Positions 22,246 through 29,767 of a stretch of DNA of 39,164 bases are shown here, piece after piece. Each line of letters opens with the position of its first letter. Position 1 is the stretch's first letter. The DNA comes from JBBQHM01 sp038323965. GTDB lineage: Bacteria > Verrucomicrobiota > Verrucomicrobiia > Chthoniobacterales > UBA10450. Below the pieces are notes generated by a model. It saw only the letters and a program-made list of their open reading frames with translations, did no database searches and was not told the DNA's origin. Location of the stretch: assembly GCA_038323965.1 (NCBI GenBank), contig JBBQHM010000008.1:1-39164 (forward strand), in the 5' to 3' direction. Position numbers and translations under genes: made by a program.

Positions 22246-23438
22246 AAATCGAAGTGCGCCGCGGCGGTCGCGACATCCTTGTCGCCGCGACCGGAGCAAT
22301 TCATCACGATGAGTTGGTCGCGAGAAAGTTTCGGCGCGATCTTTATGACTTCAGCGACAGCATGCGCGGTTTCGAGCGCGGGAATGATTCCTTCAGTCTC
22401 AGCAAGCATGCGGAATGCGCTCAGCGCTTCATCGTCGGTCGCGTAAACATATTCCACGCGGCCGATCTCGCGCAGATAACTATGTTCCGGACCGACCGCG
22501 GCGTAATCGAGTCCCGCGGAAACGGAATGCGTGAGCTCGATCTGGCCATCGGCATTGGTCAGGACGAATGTCTTCGTCCCTTGCAGCACGCCGAGTTTGC
22601 CGCCTTGGAAACGCGCCGCGTGTTTGCCCGCGCGGATTCCTTCGCCGCCGGCTTCGACGCCAATCATGCGGACGGATTTGTCGTTTAAAAACGGATGAAA
22701 AAGCCCGATCGCGTTACTGCCGCCGCCGACGCAGGCGATCAGCACATCGGGAAGTCGTTCTTCGCGCTCGAGCATTTGGCGTCGCGTTTCGATGCCGATG
22801 ACCCGGTGAAAATCGCGCACCATCATCGGGTAGGGATGCGAGCCGAGCGCGCTACCTAATATATAGTGTGTACTGCGGACGTTCGTGACCCAGTCGCGCA
22901 TCGCTTCGCTGATCGCTTCCTTCAAGGTTGCCTGTCCGGCTATAACGGCGACGACCTTGGCTCCGAGAAACTTCATGCGCGCGACGTTGAGCGATTGGCG
23001 CTCCATATCGACCGCGCCCATGTAGATCACGCATTCGCAGCCGAAATGCGCGGCCACGGTGGCAGTGGCGACGCCATGCTGCCCGGCGCCGGTCTCCGCG
23101 ATCACGCGCTTTTTCCCCATGCGCCGGGCGAGAAGAATCTGGCCGAGCGCGTTGTTGATTTTGTGCGCACCAGTGTGGAGCAGATCTTCGCGTTTCAGGT
23201 AAATTTTCGCGCCGCCAAGTTTCTCGGTGAGGCGTTCGGCGAAATACAACGGTGTTGGCCGGCCGGCGAAATCACGGAGGAGCGCGTCGAGTTCCGCTTG
23301 AAACTCTGGATCGCTCTTGGCGCGGTCGTATTCCTGCGCCAACTCATGGAGCGCAGACATTAGCGTCTCGGGCACAAACATCCCGCCGTAGGCGCCGAAG
23401 TGCCCGCGTGCGTCCGGAAGAGTCTCGAGCTGCGCCAT
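22236..23438 (-). CDS. trpB: Tryptophan synthase beta chain
   Basis: About 400 residues from ATG 23436-23438. TrpB condenses indole with serine using pyridoxal phosphate. GHFGAYGGMFVPETL is the N-terminal signature; LLHTGAHKINNALGQ carries the Schiff-base lysine K93; ETGAGQHGVATATVAA and CVGGGSNAIGLF bind substrate and cofactor phosphate; CSGRGDKD is near the end. The last residues and the stop (FDLSS then TGA) are supplied by hairpin repeat copy B. An in-frame ATG at 23474 would overlap mutY by 25 bases and adds residues without family counterpart. trpA is not adjacent. Confidence 0.95.
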   Translation of the reverse strand: MAQLETLPDARGHFGAYGGMFVPETLMSALHELAQEYDRAKSDPEFQAELDALLRDFAGRPTPLYFAERLTEKLGGAKIYLKREDLLHTGAHKINNALGQILLARRMGKKRVIAETGAGQHGVATATVAAHFGCECVIYMGAVDMERQSLNVARMKFLGAKVVAVIAGQATLKEAISEAMRDWVTNVRSTHYILGSALGSHPYPMMVRDFHRVIGIETRRQMLEREERLPDVLIACVGGGSNAIGLFHPFLNDKSVRMIGVEAGGEGIRAGKHAARFQGGKLGVLQGTKTFVLTNADGQIELTHSVSAGLDYAAVGPEHSYLREIGRVEYVYATDDEALSAFRMLAETEGIIPALETAHAVAEVIKIAPKLSRDQLIVMNCSGRGDKDVATAAAHFDLSS

Positions 23439-23449
23439 CTCGCTCGAAG

Positions 23450-24457
23450 TTAGGCTGCGCGTTTTGTGTCGCAAGGCTTAGCCAGCAATGCCGTGATAGC
23501 GCGCCGGTGCGGTGAGGGCATGGCGACGGAATGCAAATCGGAGATGCGGACCCAGCGCTCAGTGGAAAGGAAATTTGCGCGCCGACTGGGGAAGACCCGG
23601 AGCGTCACGCGATGGTGGGTGAATGGAAATGCGCTTTCATGAAGGAGGGGCGCACTTTGCCGATCGACGTGTGGCGGTAGAATCCACATACCCTTCCATC
23701 GATCACTGGATTGCCGAAGTAGCACGCGATCCTGTTGCCGGATGAAGGCATGCGTCTCCGTCAGTAGTAGAGTTTTCGTGCGTGCTCTTTTGATCGGCAA
23801 TGACGCCGGATCGGTCGTACGGCAGTGCGTTTTCACCGGGCACGTGATGCAACTGGGCGTTCGCGCATTGCAAATCAGCGCCCCGAAATCCATCAGCGCG
23901 GAGTTGTGATGGTGTGCTTCGTGTTTTGGAACGAGCGACGCGGCGGCATTCCAAAGTGCAGCGTTGCCGTTCGCTGAATCGATTGGCAACCGCATGTCGT
24001 GCAGCCGCGCCATTAGTCGCGCTGTGTTGGCTTCGACTAGCGGTACAGCTGCACCGAAGGCGAACGTTGCGATTGCGTGCGCAGTGTATTTACCGATCCC
24101 CGGGAGCGATCGCATCGCATCGATGTCGCGCGGAAAATTCCCGCCAAACTGTTCACAAACGACCTGCGCCGCAGCATGCAGATTCCGCGCACGGCGGTAG
24201 TAACCAAGTCCCTGCCACGCGTGCAAGACATCATCCAGGCTCGCATTGCTCAAAGCCGCGAATGTCGGAAACCTACGCAGCCAGCGGTGATAAAAGGGTA
24301 GGACCGTGGCGACCTGCGTCTGCTGCAACATGATCTCCGAAACGAGGACGGCGTACGGATCCCGGGTCCGGCGCCAGGGTAGGTCGCGTCCGTTCGCGCG
24401 GAACCAGCGCATGAGATCGCGACGAAAAGCCGTCGCGTCGACGGGAGCAGCTTGCAT
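23450..24457 (-). CDS. mutY: A/G-specific adenine glycosylase MutY
   Basis: 335 residues. MutY removes adenine mispaired with 8-oxoguanine. SEIMLQQTQVATV carries the catalytic Glu (E41); LPGIGKYTAHAIATFAFG is the helix-hairpin-helix; the iron-sulfur ligands are spaced Cys-x6-Cys-x2-Cys-x5-Cys in CNARTPSCITCPVKTHC. The C-terminal domain is a NUDIX-like 8-oxoG reader (RWKGMWILPPH, then FTHHRVTLRVF with the FTH loop). The position of the second catalytic residue, Asp138 in E. coli (LDGN), appears as Glu here (LVEAN). The start is 11 bases from that of the divergent rnhC gene. trpB begins 11 bases after its stop. Confidence 0.94.
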   Translation of the reverse strand: MQAAPVDATAFRRDLMRWFRANGRDLPWRRTRDPYAVLVSEIMLQQTQVATVLPFYHRWLRRFPTFAALSNASLDDVLHAWQGLGYYRRARNLHAAAQVVCEQFGGNFPRDIDAMRSLPGIGKYTAHAIATFAFGAAVPLVEANTARLMARLHDMRLPIDSANGNAALWNAAASLVPKHEAHHHNSALMDFGALICNARTPSCITCPVKTHCRTTDPASLPIKRARTKTLLLTETHAFIRQQDRVLLRQSSDRWKGMWILPPHVDRQSAPLLHESAFPFTHHRVTLRVFPSRRANFLSTERWVRISDLHSVAMPSPHRRAITALLAKPCDTKRAA

Positions 24458-24468
24458 ATAGTTAGAGC

Positions 24469-25404
24469 GTGAACTCGTTCACCGCTCCACTCAATCAGGA
24501 ACAAGCCGCCAAATTGCGCGCCTTGATGGCGGAGCGCGGTTTTACCTTCTCGCCAAAGCCTTACACGCTTTTTTTCGGGCAGAAGGAAAAGCTGAGCGTC
24601 GCGGTCTATGAGAAGGGGCCAAAAGTTTTGGTGCAGGGTCGCGGCGTGGAAGATTTCGTCGCGTTTCACCTCGAGCCGGACATACTGGGCGAAGCGCGAC
24701 TGGGTTACGAGGAAGTGCATTCGCCGGAAATGTTCGAGCCGCATTTCGGCGTGGACGAGAGCGGCAAGGGCGATTTCTTCGGTCCGCTCGTCGTGGCCGG
24801 AGCCTACGTTGATCGCGAGATCGCGCGCCGATTAATGGATGCCGGCGTGCAGGACAGTAAGCGGATTGGATCCGACAAAAAGATCTACGATCTCGCGGAG
24901 ATCATCCGGAACGAAGTCCGGGGCGCTTTCGAAGTCATCGTAATCGGTCCGAGCAAGTATAACGAGCTCTACAAGAAGTTCGCGAATCTGAACTCACTGT
25001 TGGGATGGGGACACGCACGAGTGATCGAAAATCTACTGACGAAGCGGCCCGAATGTCCGCGAGCGCTCTCCGACAAATTTGCCGACGTCCGAGTGATTCA
25101 GCGGGCGCTGATGCAGCATGGGCAAAAGATCGTAGTCGACCAGCGAACAAAAGCTGAGTCGGACATCGCAGTCGCGGCCGCGTCGATTCTCGCGCGTCGC
25201 GCATTTATCGACTGGCTCGACCGGAAGGGGAAGGAGCTTGGCGTAAAGCTCGGGCGAGGCGTCTCGGCCGATGTGAAAAGCCGGGCGAAGGAACTGGTCG
25301 ACAGCCACGGGCCGGAAATTTTGAGCACCGTTGCCAAGACCCATTTTCGCACCGCGCATGAGATCGCGCCGGCGGCTTTTGCGGCACCCGCACCTCGTCG
25401 TTAA
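24469..25404 (+). CDS. rnhC: Ribonuclease HIII
   Basis: 311 residues. It cleaves the RNA strand of RNA-DNA hybrids. An N-terminal TBP-like substrate-binding domain (about 10-80, FTFSPKPYTLFFGQKEKLSV) sets RNase HIII apart from HII. The catalytic domain has FGVDESGKGDFFGPLVV (Asp96, Glu97), GVQDSKRIGSDKKI and DQRTKAESDIAVAAASILAR. The start is GTG 24469. It is divergent from mutY with an 11-base spacer, so the two promoters must overlap the opposite coding regions. The reading frame remains open for 48 bases after its TAA, up to the TTG start of the next gene. Confidence 0.94.
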   Translation: MNSFTAPLNQEQAAKLRALMAERGFTFSPKPYTLFFGQKEKLSVAVYEKGPKVLVQGRGVEDFVAFHLEPDILGEARLGYEEVHSPEMFEPHFGVDESGKGDFFGPLVVAGAYVDREIARRLMDAGVQDSKRIGSDKKIYDLAEIIRNEVRGAFEVIVIGPSKYNELYKKFANLNSLLGWGHARVIENLLTKRPECPRALSDKFADVRVIQRALMQHGQKIVVDQRTKAESDIAVAAASILARRAFIDWLDRKGKELGVKLGRGVSADVKSRAKELVDSHGPEILSTVAKTHFRTAHEIAPAAFAAPAPRR

Positions 25405-25452
25405 CACGGCAAGGTTCCTGCTCTATTTGCCGGGGAAGAATTCCGTCTTGCC

Positions 25453-26184
25453 TTGGAAACTCGTGTCCTAGTTCTCAACCCTGACCCGGTCTTTGAAGAC
25501 CGGACGCTTGATGTACTCGAGGAATTACCGGGGGTGTCGCTGAAAATGGTCCGGAACCTTGGCGAGACAGTTTCGATCCTGATCGCGGAAGACTTTGACG
25601 GTTTGATCGTGGAAGGCGAGGCGGCGGCGGCGCTGGATAAGGCGACGAACGCGCGCCAGCATTTTCCGTCGCTCTCGATTTTATGCATCGCCTGGACGAA
25701 AGCGACCCGCGAGATGATCGCCAATGCTTCCCAGCAGAAGATCACGTTCACGACGCGGACCACAAAACTGCGGCGCGAATTGCAATCGTTTGTCGGAAAA
25801 CTGGATCGGCGGACTGGCGTTGCTGCAGAGGGAATCGATCCGTGCCATTCGTTAATCGGCAATCTTAATCAGTTCTCCGCCGCGGAAATTCTGCAGATGA
25901 GTTGCCTGAGTCAGCGCAGCGGCCGCTTCACCTTTAAATCCGGACGCGGCAACAGCGAGATTTATTTGCAACATGGATGTGTCCGTCACGCGATCTACGA
26001 TGGACTCGCGGGTGAGGCCGCCGTCGCCGAAATTTTCCGCTGGCGCGAAGGTCGATTTTATTTCGAAGAAGGAATCATCAGCCAGGTTGAGACGGTTGAT
26101 CGACCGTGGGCACATCTCTTGATCGACAACCTGCAGAAGCTCGACGAGACGCTCGATCTCGCAGCCCGAAGCCACCGCCAATGA
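25453..26184 (+). CDS. DUF4388 (PATAN) domain protein with receiver-like N-terminus
   Basis: About 243 residues. The N-terminal 120 residues alternate beta and alpha elements like a receiver (VLVLNPDPVFEDRTLDVLE, then DGLIVEGEAAAAL, then LSILCIAWTK) but lack a clear phospho-acceptor Asp context. The C-terminal half is a DUF4388/PATAN domain: LIGNLNQFSAAEILQMSCLSQRSGRF, IYLQHGCVRHAIYDGLAGEAAVAEIF and GRFYFEEG. PATAN proteins are linked to gliding, pili and polarity signalling in other bacteria. The only start in frame after the rnhC stop is TTG 25453. It overlaps the next gene by four bases (ATGA). Confidence 0.8.
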   Translation: METRVLVLNPDPVFEDRTLDVLEELPGVSLKMVRNLGETVSILIAEDFDGLIVEGEAAAALDKATNARQHFPSLSILCIAWTKATREMIANASQQKITFTTRTTKLRRELQSFVGKLDRRTGVAAEGIDPCHSLIGNLNQFSAAEILQMSCLSQRSGRFTFKSGRGNSEIYLQHGCVRHAIYDGLAGEAAVAEIFRWREGRFYFEEGIISQVETVDRPWAHLLIDNLQKLDETLDLAARSHRQ

Positions 26185-26612
26185 CCGATAAAAGCCTCGA
26201 AACAAAGCTGCGGCTTATTTCCTTGCAGCAGGAGAGTTGGAAAAAACTGCACGACCTGATCACTTACGGTCTCGATAAGGCCAAGCCGATCATCTCCGCG
26301 GAACAGGAGCGCATATTTACCGAAATCCGCAGCGGACTGCTCCAGGAAACGGAATACGTGCTCGGCAAACTCGGCATGCTGAATGAACTCTCCGGCCGTG
26401 CCATGAATGTGTTGCAGCGCGGCTCGTCACTGCGCGCAGTGCGGGAGTTTACGTCGGATGAACATCGCCGGCTCGAAGCGGATTGGAACGGCGTCTTCAC
26501 CAAGCTCGGAACAGTGCAAGGTCAGCTGAAAGCGCGACGGAAGGCGCTGGCTGAACAAACTTTTATTTCTTATTGGGCGACGCTTATTCTTCGGCGGCAA
26601 GCCGCAGATTAA
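26181..26612 (+). CDS. Helical protein of unknown function, coupled to the DUF4388 protein
   Basis: 143 residues from ATG 26181, overlapping the DUF4388 stop by four bases. It is predicted to be almost wholly helical and charged (LETKLRLISLQQESWKKLHDLI, then ISAEQERIFTEIRSGLLQETEYVLGKL), with heptad-like spacing, and no transmembrane segment except a weak hydrophobic stretch near the end (FISYWATLIL). I do not recognise a family; it has the shape of a small coiled-coil adaptor or chaperone. Translational coupling makes the DUF4388 protein a likely partner. The frame is open upstream to 26106, but that stretch is inside the DUF4388 gene. Confidence 0.75.
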   Translation: MTDKSLETKLRLISLQQESWKKLHDLITYGLDKAKPIISAEQERIFTEIRSGLLQETEYVLGKLGMLNELSGRAMNVLQRGSSLRAVREFTSDEHRRLEADWNGVFTKLGTVQGQLKARRKALAEQTFISYWATLILRRQAAD

Positions 26613-26717
26613 GGGCATTGCCATCAGCTTAGTTGTTCGCCATGAATGACTAACGCGAAGTAAGTTTCGTCCATAAAGGCCCACGCGGTCATACGGTTGG
26701 CTGCGATTACCAGATGT

Positions 26718-27086
26718 ATGTCGAAGCTGACAAAACGGGATATTGTCGTCGCCATCAGTAATCAAACCGGCATGGTCCAGCATCAGGTCTTCGATGTGGT
26801 GCAACGGACGCTGGATCACATTACCGATAGCCTGGCGAATAACGTCGCTGTCGAGTTGCGAAATTTTGGGGTTTTTCAACCGCGGCTGACCAAGCCGCGC
26901 GTTGGGCGAAATCCTAATGAGCCCGGCAGCAGTTTCACTATTCCGCCGCGCGCGACGGTGAAATTCAAAGCGGGCAAAATCATGCGGCAGCGGGTCGAAA
27001 AACTTTCCCGTGAGCTAAAGGAGGCTGCGGAAAAAGCGCAGTCCGCAGAAATCAGTCGCGGTGCCGGGAACGCTTCGGCACCGTAG
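26718..27086 (+). CDS. HU/IHF-family DNA-binding protein
   Basis: 122 residues from ATG 26718. The first 90 residues are a complete HU fold: TKRDIVVAISNQTGMVQHQV, VELRNFGVFQPRLTKPRVGR and PNEPGSSFTIPPRATVKFKAGK. The DNA-binding arm contains the conserved GRNP motif and a proline at its tip. Beyond residue 92 there is a charged helical extension of about 30 residues (EKLSRELKEAAEKAQSAE) not found in standard HU. It would bend or package DNA as a homo- or heterodimer. The upstream 105 bases hold nothing I can identify. It converges with the hybrid kinase gene 13 bases away. Confidence 0.9.
   Translation: MSKLTKRDIVVAISNQTGMVQHQVFDVVQRTLDHITDSLANNVAVELRNFGVFQPRLTKPRVGRNPNEPGSSFTIPPRATVKFKAGKIMRQRVEKLSRELKEAAEKAQSAEISRGAGNASAP
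27059..27083. terminator. Perfect hairpin at the end of the HU-like gene
   Basis: CGGTGCCG (27059-27066) and CGGCACCG (27076-27083) form an eight-base stem with a nine-base loop, over the last codons of the HU-like gene. No T-run follows on either strand, so terminator function between the two converging genes is only possible, not shown. Confidence 0.4.
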
Positions 27087-27099
27087 AATTCCAAAGAAT

Positions 27100-29595
27100 T
27101 TACGCGGTCGGCGCGGACTTGTCCGCGAGAAGCGACTCGATGGCTTCGTGCAGTCGTTCGAAATTAATAGGCTTCGTGAGATGCTCGGAAAAACCTGCTT
27201 CGTGGGCCCGGGCGACATCGTTTTCCATTCCGAAACCGCTTAACGCGATCCCTCGGATCCCTTTGCTGTCGCGGAGTTCAGTCATCAATTCGTAGCCGCT
27301 ACGGTCAGGTAATCCGATATCGCTGATTAAAAGGTCGAAGTCCGCCGCCTGCGCTTCTTCGATCGCCTGGTCCGCGGAATTCGCAGTCGTGATTTCGTAG
27401 CCGCGCCGTTCCAGCATCAGCTTCAACCCGATGCAGGTATCCTGATGGTCGTCGACCACAAGGACGTGCGCGGGTTTGAACCGCCGCGAGGTGGGGGCGG
27501 ACTGTGCGAGAAGTTTTTGACCATTCGAAGGAGCGGATTCGGCCGGCACCGGGATCGCGCGCAGAGTAACGGTGAATGTTGCGCCTTGGCCTTTGCCGGC
27601 GCTTTCCACCGCAATCGTTCCGCCATGCGCTTCAACCATCGCCTTGGAAATGGCGAGCCCAAGACCAAGACCTCCAAATTGACGCGTGATCGATGATTGG
27701 CCCTGCTCGAAGGCGTTGAAGATGCGTTCGATTTTTTCAGTCTCGATCCCGATGCCGGTATCTGATGTGCGCACCTCAATCTTATCCGGCCCGAGATTGC
27801 GTGAAGCGATCGTGATCCGCCCGCCCGCTGGAGTAAATTTTACGCTGTTCTTCACCAGATTCCAAAAAATCTGCTGCAGTCGTGCGGGATCTCCATCGAC
27901 GTAATCGCGCTCCGCCTTCAAGTGGAAATCTATCCGGAGTTTTTTCGCGACTGCTTCTTCGCGACAAATCTCGCAAGCGCGCTCCAGCACTTCGTGCACA
28001 CTCACCGGCTCGAACGTCAACTGCAGCTTGCCCTTGGCGATTCGGGTCACGTCGAGCAGATCATCGATGAGACGCGCCTCCAGCTCGACGTTGCGGCGGA
28101 TAATCTCGAGCGCGTGGCGGATTTGCGGCGTCTCGGGAGCAGTCGCTTCGAGTTCACTTACCATCGCGATGACAGGTGACAGCGGGTTGCGTAATTCGTG
28201 CGATAAGAGAGCAAGAAATTGATCCTTCGCGGCATTCGCGTCGATCAGTTCGTGCCGCAGCGTCATGTCGCGGGTCTTGTCATCGACGAGATAAAGCACC
28301 CCCTGCACTGTCTGCTGCGAATCTTGCAGGCGCAGCAAGTTCACATTAACGAATCGGGTGTTGCCACTGCGATCTTCAAATGGCTGCTCCACGAGCTGAA
28401 AGGGCGAACCGAGCGAGAGAACAGGTTCGATCGCGGACTGGGGTGCGATTTTCACCTGATCGTAAGTTGCGCTGTTGATGTCGACTCCGTTCGGGAGATT
28501 GCCAAACTGCCGTGCCATTTGCGCGAAGGCATCATTCACGTGCAGGAAGCGGCGTGATGTCGGATCGACCAGCGCGATACCGGTTGGCATGTTTGCGAGT
28601 ATTTTTTCGTTGAAGGTCACTTCGCGCTCGATGCGGCGGGCGGCCTCGGTTTGGCGACGAGAGAATTGTCCTGCCAGCCAGGCGGCGATGGCAGTGCCGG
28701 CGATGAGCCAGCCCGCGAGAACGGACGTTTTACTCAGCAGATTGTGCACGGGGGCGTACGCATCCTCACGTGGTTGCTGCACGAGGGCGATCCATCCCGT
28801 CATCTGCAGCGGGCTGAAGGAGTAGATCGTTTTATCGCGCGTGAAATGACCTGAGCGCGTTCGTAAAATTTCGTTTACTACTCCGCGCTCGGCATCACTA
28901 ACGGGATCGGTTCGGGGACGGAAATTCGGCCCGAACAGTGGAGTACCCGATTGATCTATAATCTGGCAGACCGCCTGGTCGGCAAACGTGATGGTCGACA
29001 GTCGCCGCCCAACGCGCTCCACCAGCACCGACGCGCCCAGATATCCGATCACCTTGCCGTCGTGACCGCGCAGCGCGCCCACCACTTCCGTCGCCATGCG
29101 TTTATCAACGGACCGTGCAAACACAGGGGAGGTGGAAGCGCCCGTCGCCGCGTCGGTGCTGGCTTTCCAGAGCGCGGAATTGTAATCCTTGCCGACCAGC
29201 GCCGGCTCGGGTGGGAGCGCGGCGAGCAACTTGCCATCCGCCCCGGCAAGGAACATCCCGTCAATTCGCGGATGAGTGTAGTAACGCAGATTTAGCCATT
29301 GCTGCGCACTCGTTTCCAGCACCGGTCCGGCAAAGACGCGCTCCATCTCCGGCGCCGTCTGGTAGAACTCCATAATGTTACCGGTACGGGCAAAATCATC
29401 GTCAATCAGGTGGGCGATGAGGTTCACGAAGCTCTGTCGATCCCGCAGGATATTCGACTCAAGCGTATTCCGAAGAACGGTATAGCTGACGACCAGCATC
29501 AGGATCGACGGCACCCAGCCGGCGAGCAGGACCGCGAAGACGATATTGAACCGCTCGAATCGGTCTTTGCGGCGCTTATCGGTGGCGGGTTGCAT
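27100..29595 (-). CDS. Membrane hybrid histidine kinase (Cache-PAS-HisKA-HATPase-REC)
   Basis: 831 residues. Helix one (about 16-40) and a second membrane helix near 290 flank a periplasmic dCache-type sensor domain (IIDQSGTPLFGPNF is part of its ligand side). A PAS domain follows (about 320-430), then the H-box LLSHELRNPLSPV, N-box FWNLVKNSVKFTPAGG, and G-boxes DTGIGIE and GGLGLGLAISK. A C-terminal receiver is intact: VLVVDDHQDT, phosphoacceptor in LLISDIGLPD, LTKPI with its lysine. The signal is unknown. It has no separate output gene next to it. The gene converges with the HU-like gene and is divergent from the GT2 gene. Confidence 0.93.
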   Translation of the reverse strand: MQPATDKRRKDRFERFNIVFAVLLAGWVPSILMLVVSYTVLRNTLESNILRDRQSFVNLIAHLIDDDFARTGNIMEFYQTAPEMERVFAGPVLETSAQQWLNLRYYTHPRIDGMFLAGADGKLLAALPPEPALVGKDYNSALWKASTDAATGASTSPVFARSVDKRMATEVVGALRGHDGKVIGYLGASVLVERVGRRLSTITFADQAVCQIIDQSGTPLFGPNFRPRTDPVSDAERGVVNEILRTRSGHFTRDKTIYSFSPLQMTGWIALVQQPREDAYAPVHNLLSKTSVLAGWLIAGTAIAAWLAGQFSRRQTEAARRIEREVTFNEKILANMPTGIALVDPTSRRFLHVNDAFAQMARQFGNLPNGVDINSATYDQVKIAPQSAIEPVLSLGSPFQLVEQPFEDRSGNTRFVNVNLLRLQDSQQTVQGVLYLVDDKTRDMTLRHELIDANAAKDQFLALLSHELRNPLSPVIAMVSELEATAPETPQIRHALEIIRRNVELEARLIDDLLDVTRIAKGKLQLTFEPVSVHEVLERACEICREEAVAKKLRIDFHLKAERDYVDGDPARLQQIFWNLVKNSVKFTPAGGRITIASRNLGPDKIEVRTSDTGIGIETEKIERIFNAFEQGQSSITRQFGGLGLGLAISKAMVEAHGGTIAVESAGKGQGATFTVTLRAIPVPAESAPSNGQKLLAQSAPTSRRFKPAHVLVVDDHQDTCIGLKLMLERRGYEITTANSADQAIEEAQAADFDLLISDIGLPDRSGYELMTELRDSKGIRGIALSGFGMENDVARAHEAGFSEHLTKPINFERLHEAIESLLADKSAPTA

Positions 29596-29767
29596 GACGT
29601 CTGGGCAGGGATGTTAACATCAAATCAGCGAGCGCTCGACTGCGAATGGTTCGCCCAACGGATGCGAACTCGAAGATGCGTTGAGAGCCCGAGACGGGTG
29701 CGCGCGACTCCGTTCCCAGAGGGGAAAACGCCATTTTAAGGTTGACGGACGCGCGGGAGACGGCATC

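Noticed and set aside
25405..25452. Stop-codon readthrough joining RNase HIII to the DUF4388 protein
   Set aside because: The frame is open for 48 bases after TAA, but there is no readthrough context or recoding signal; a TTG start at 25453 is simpler.
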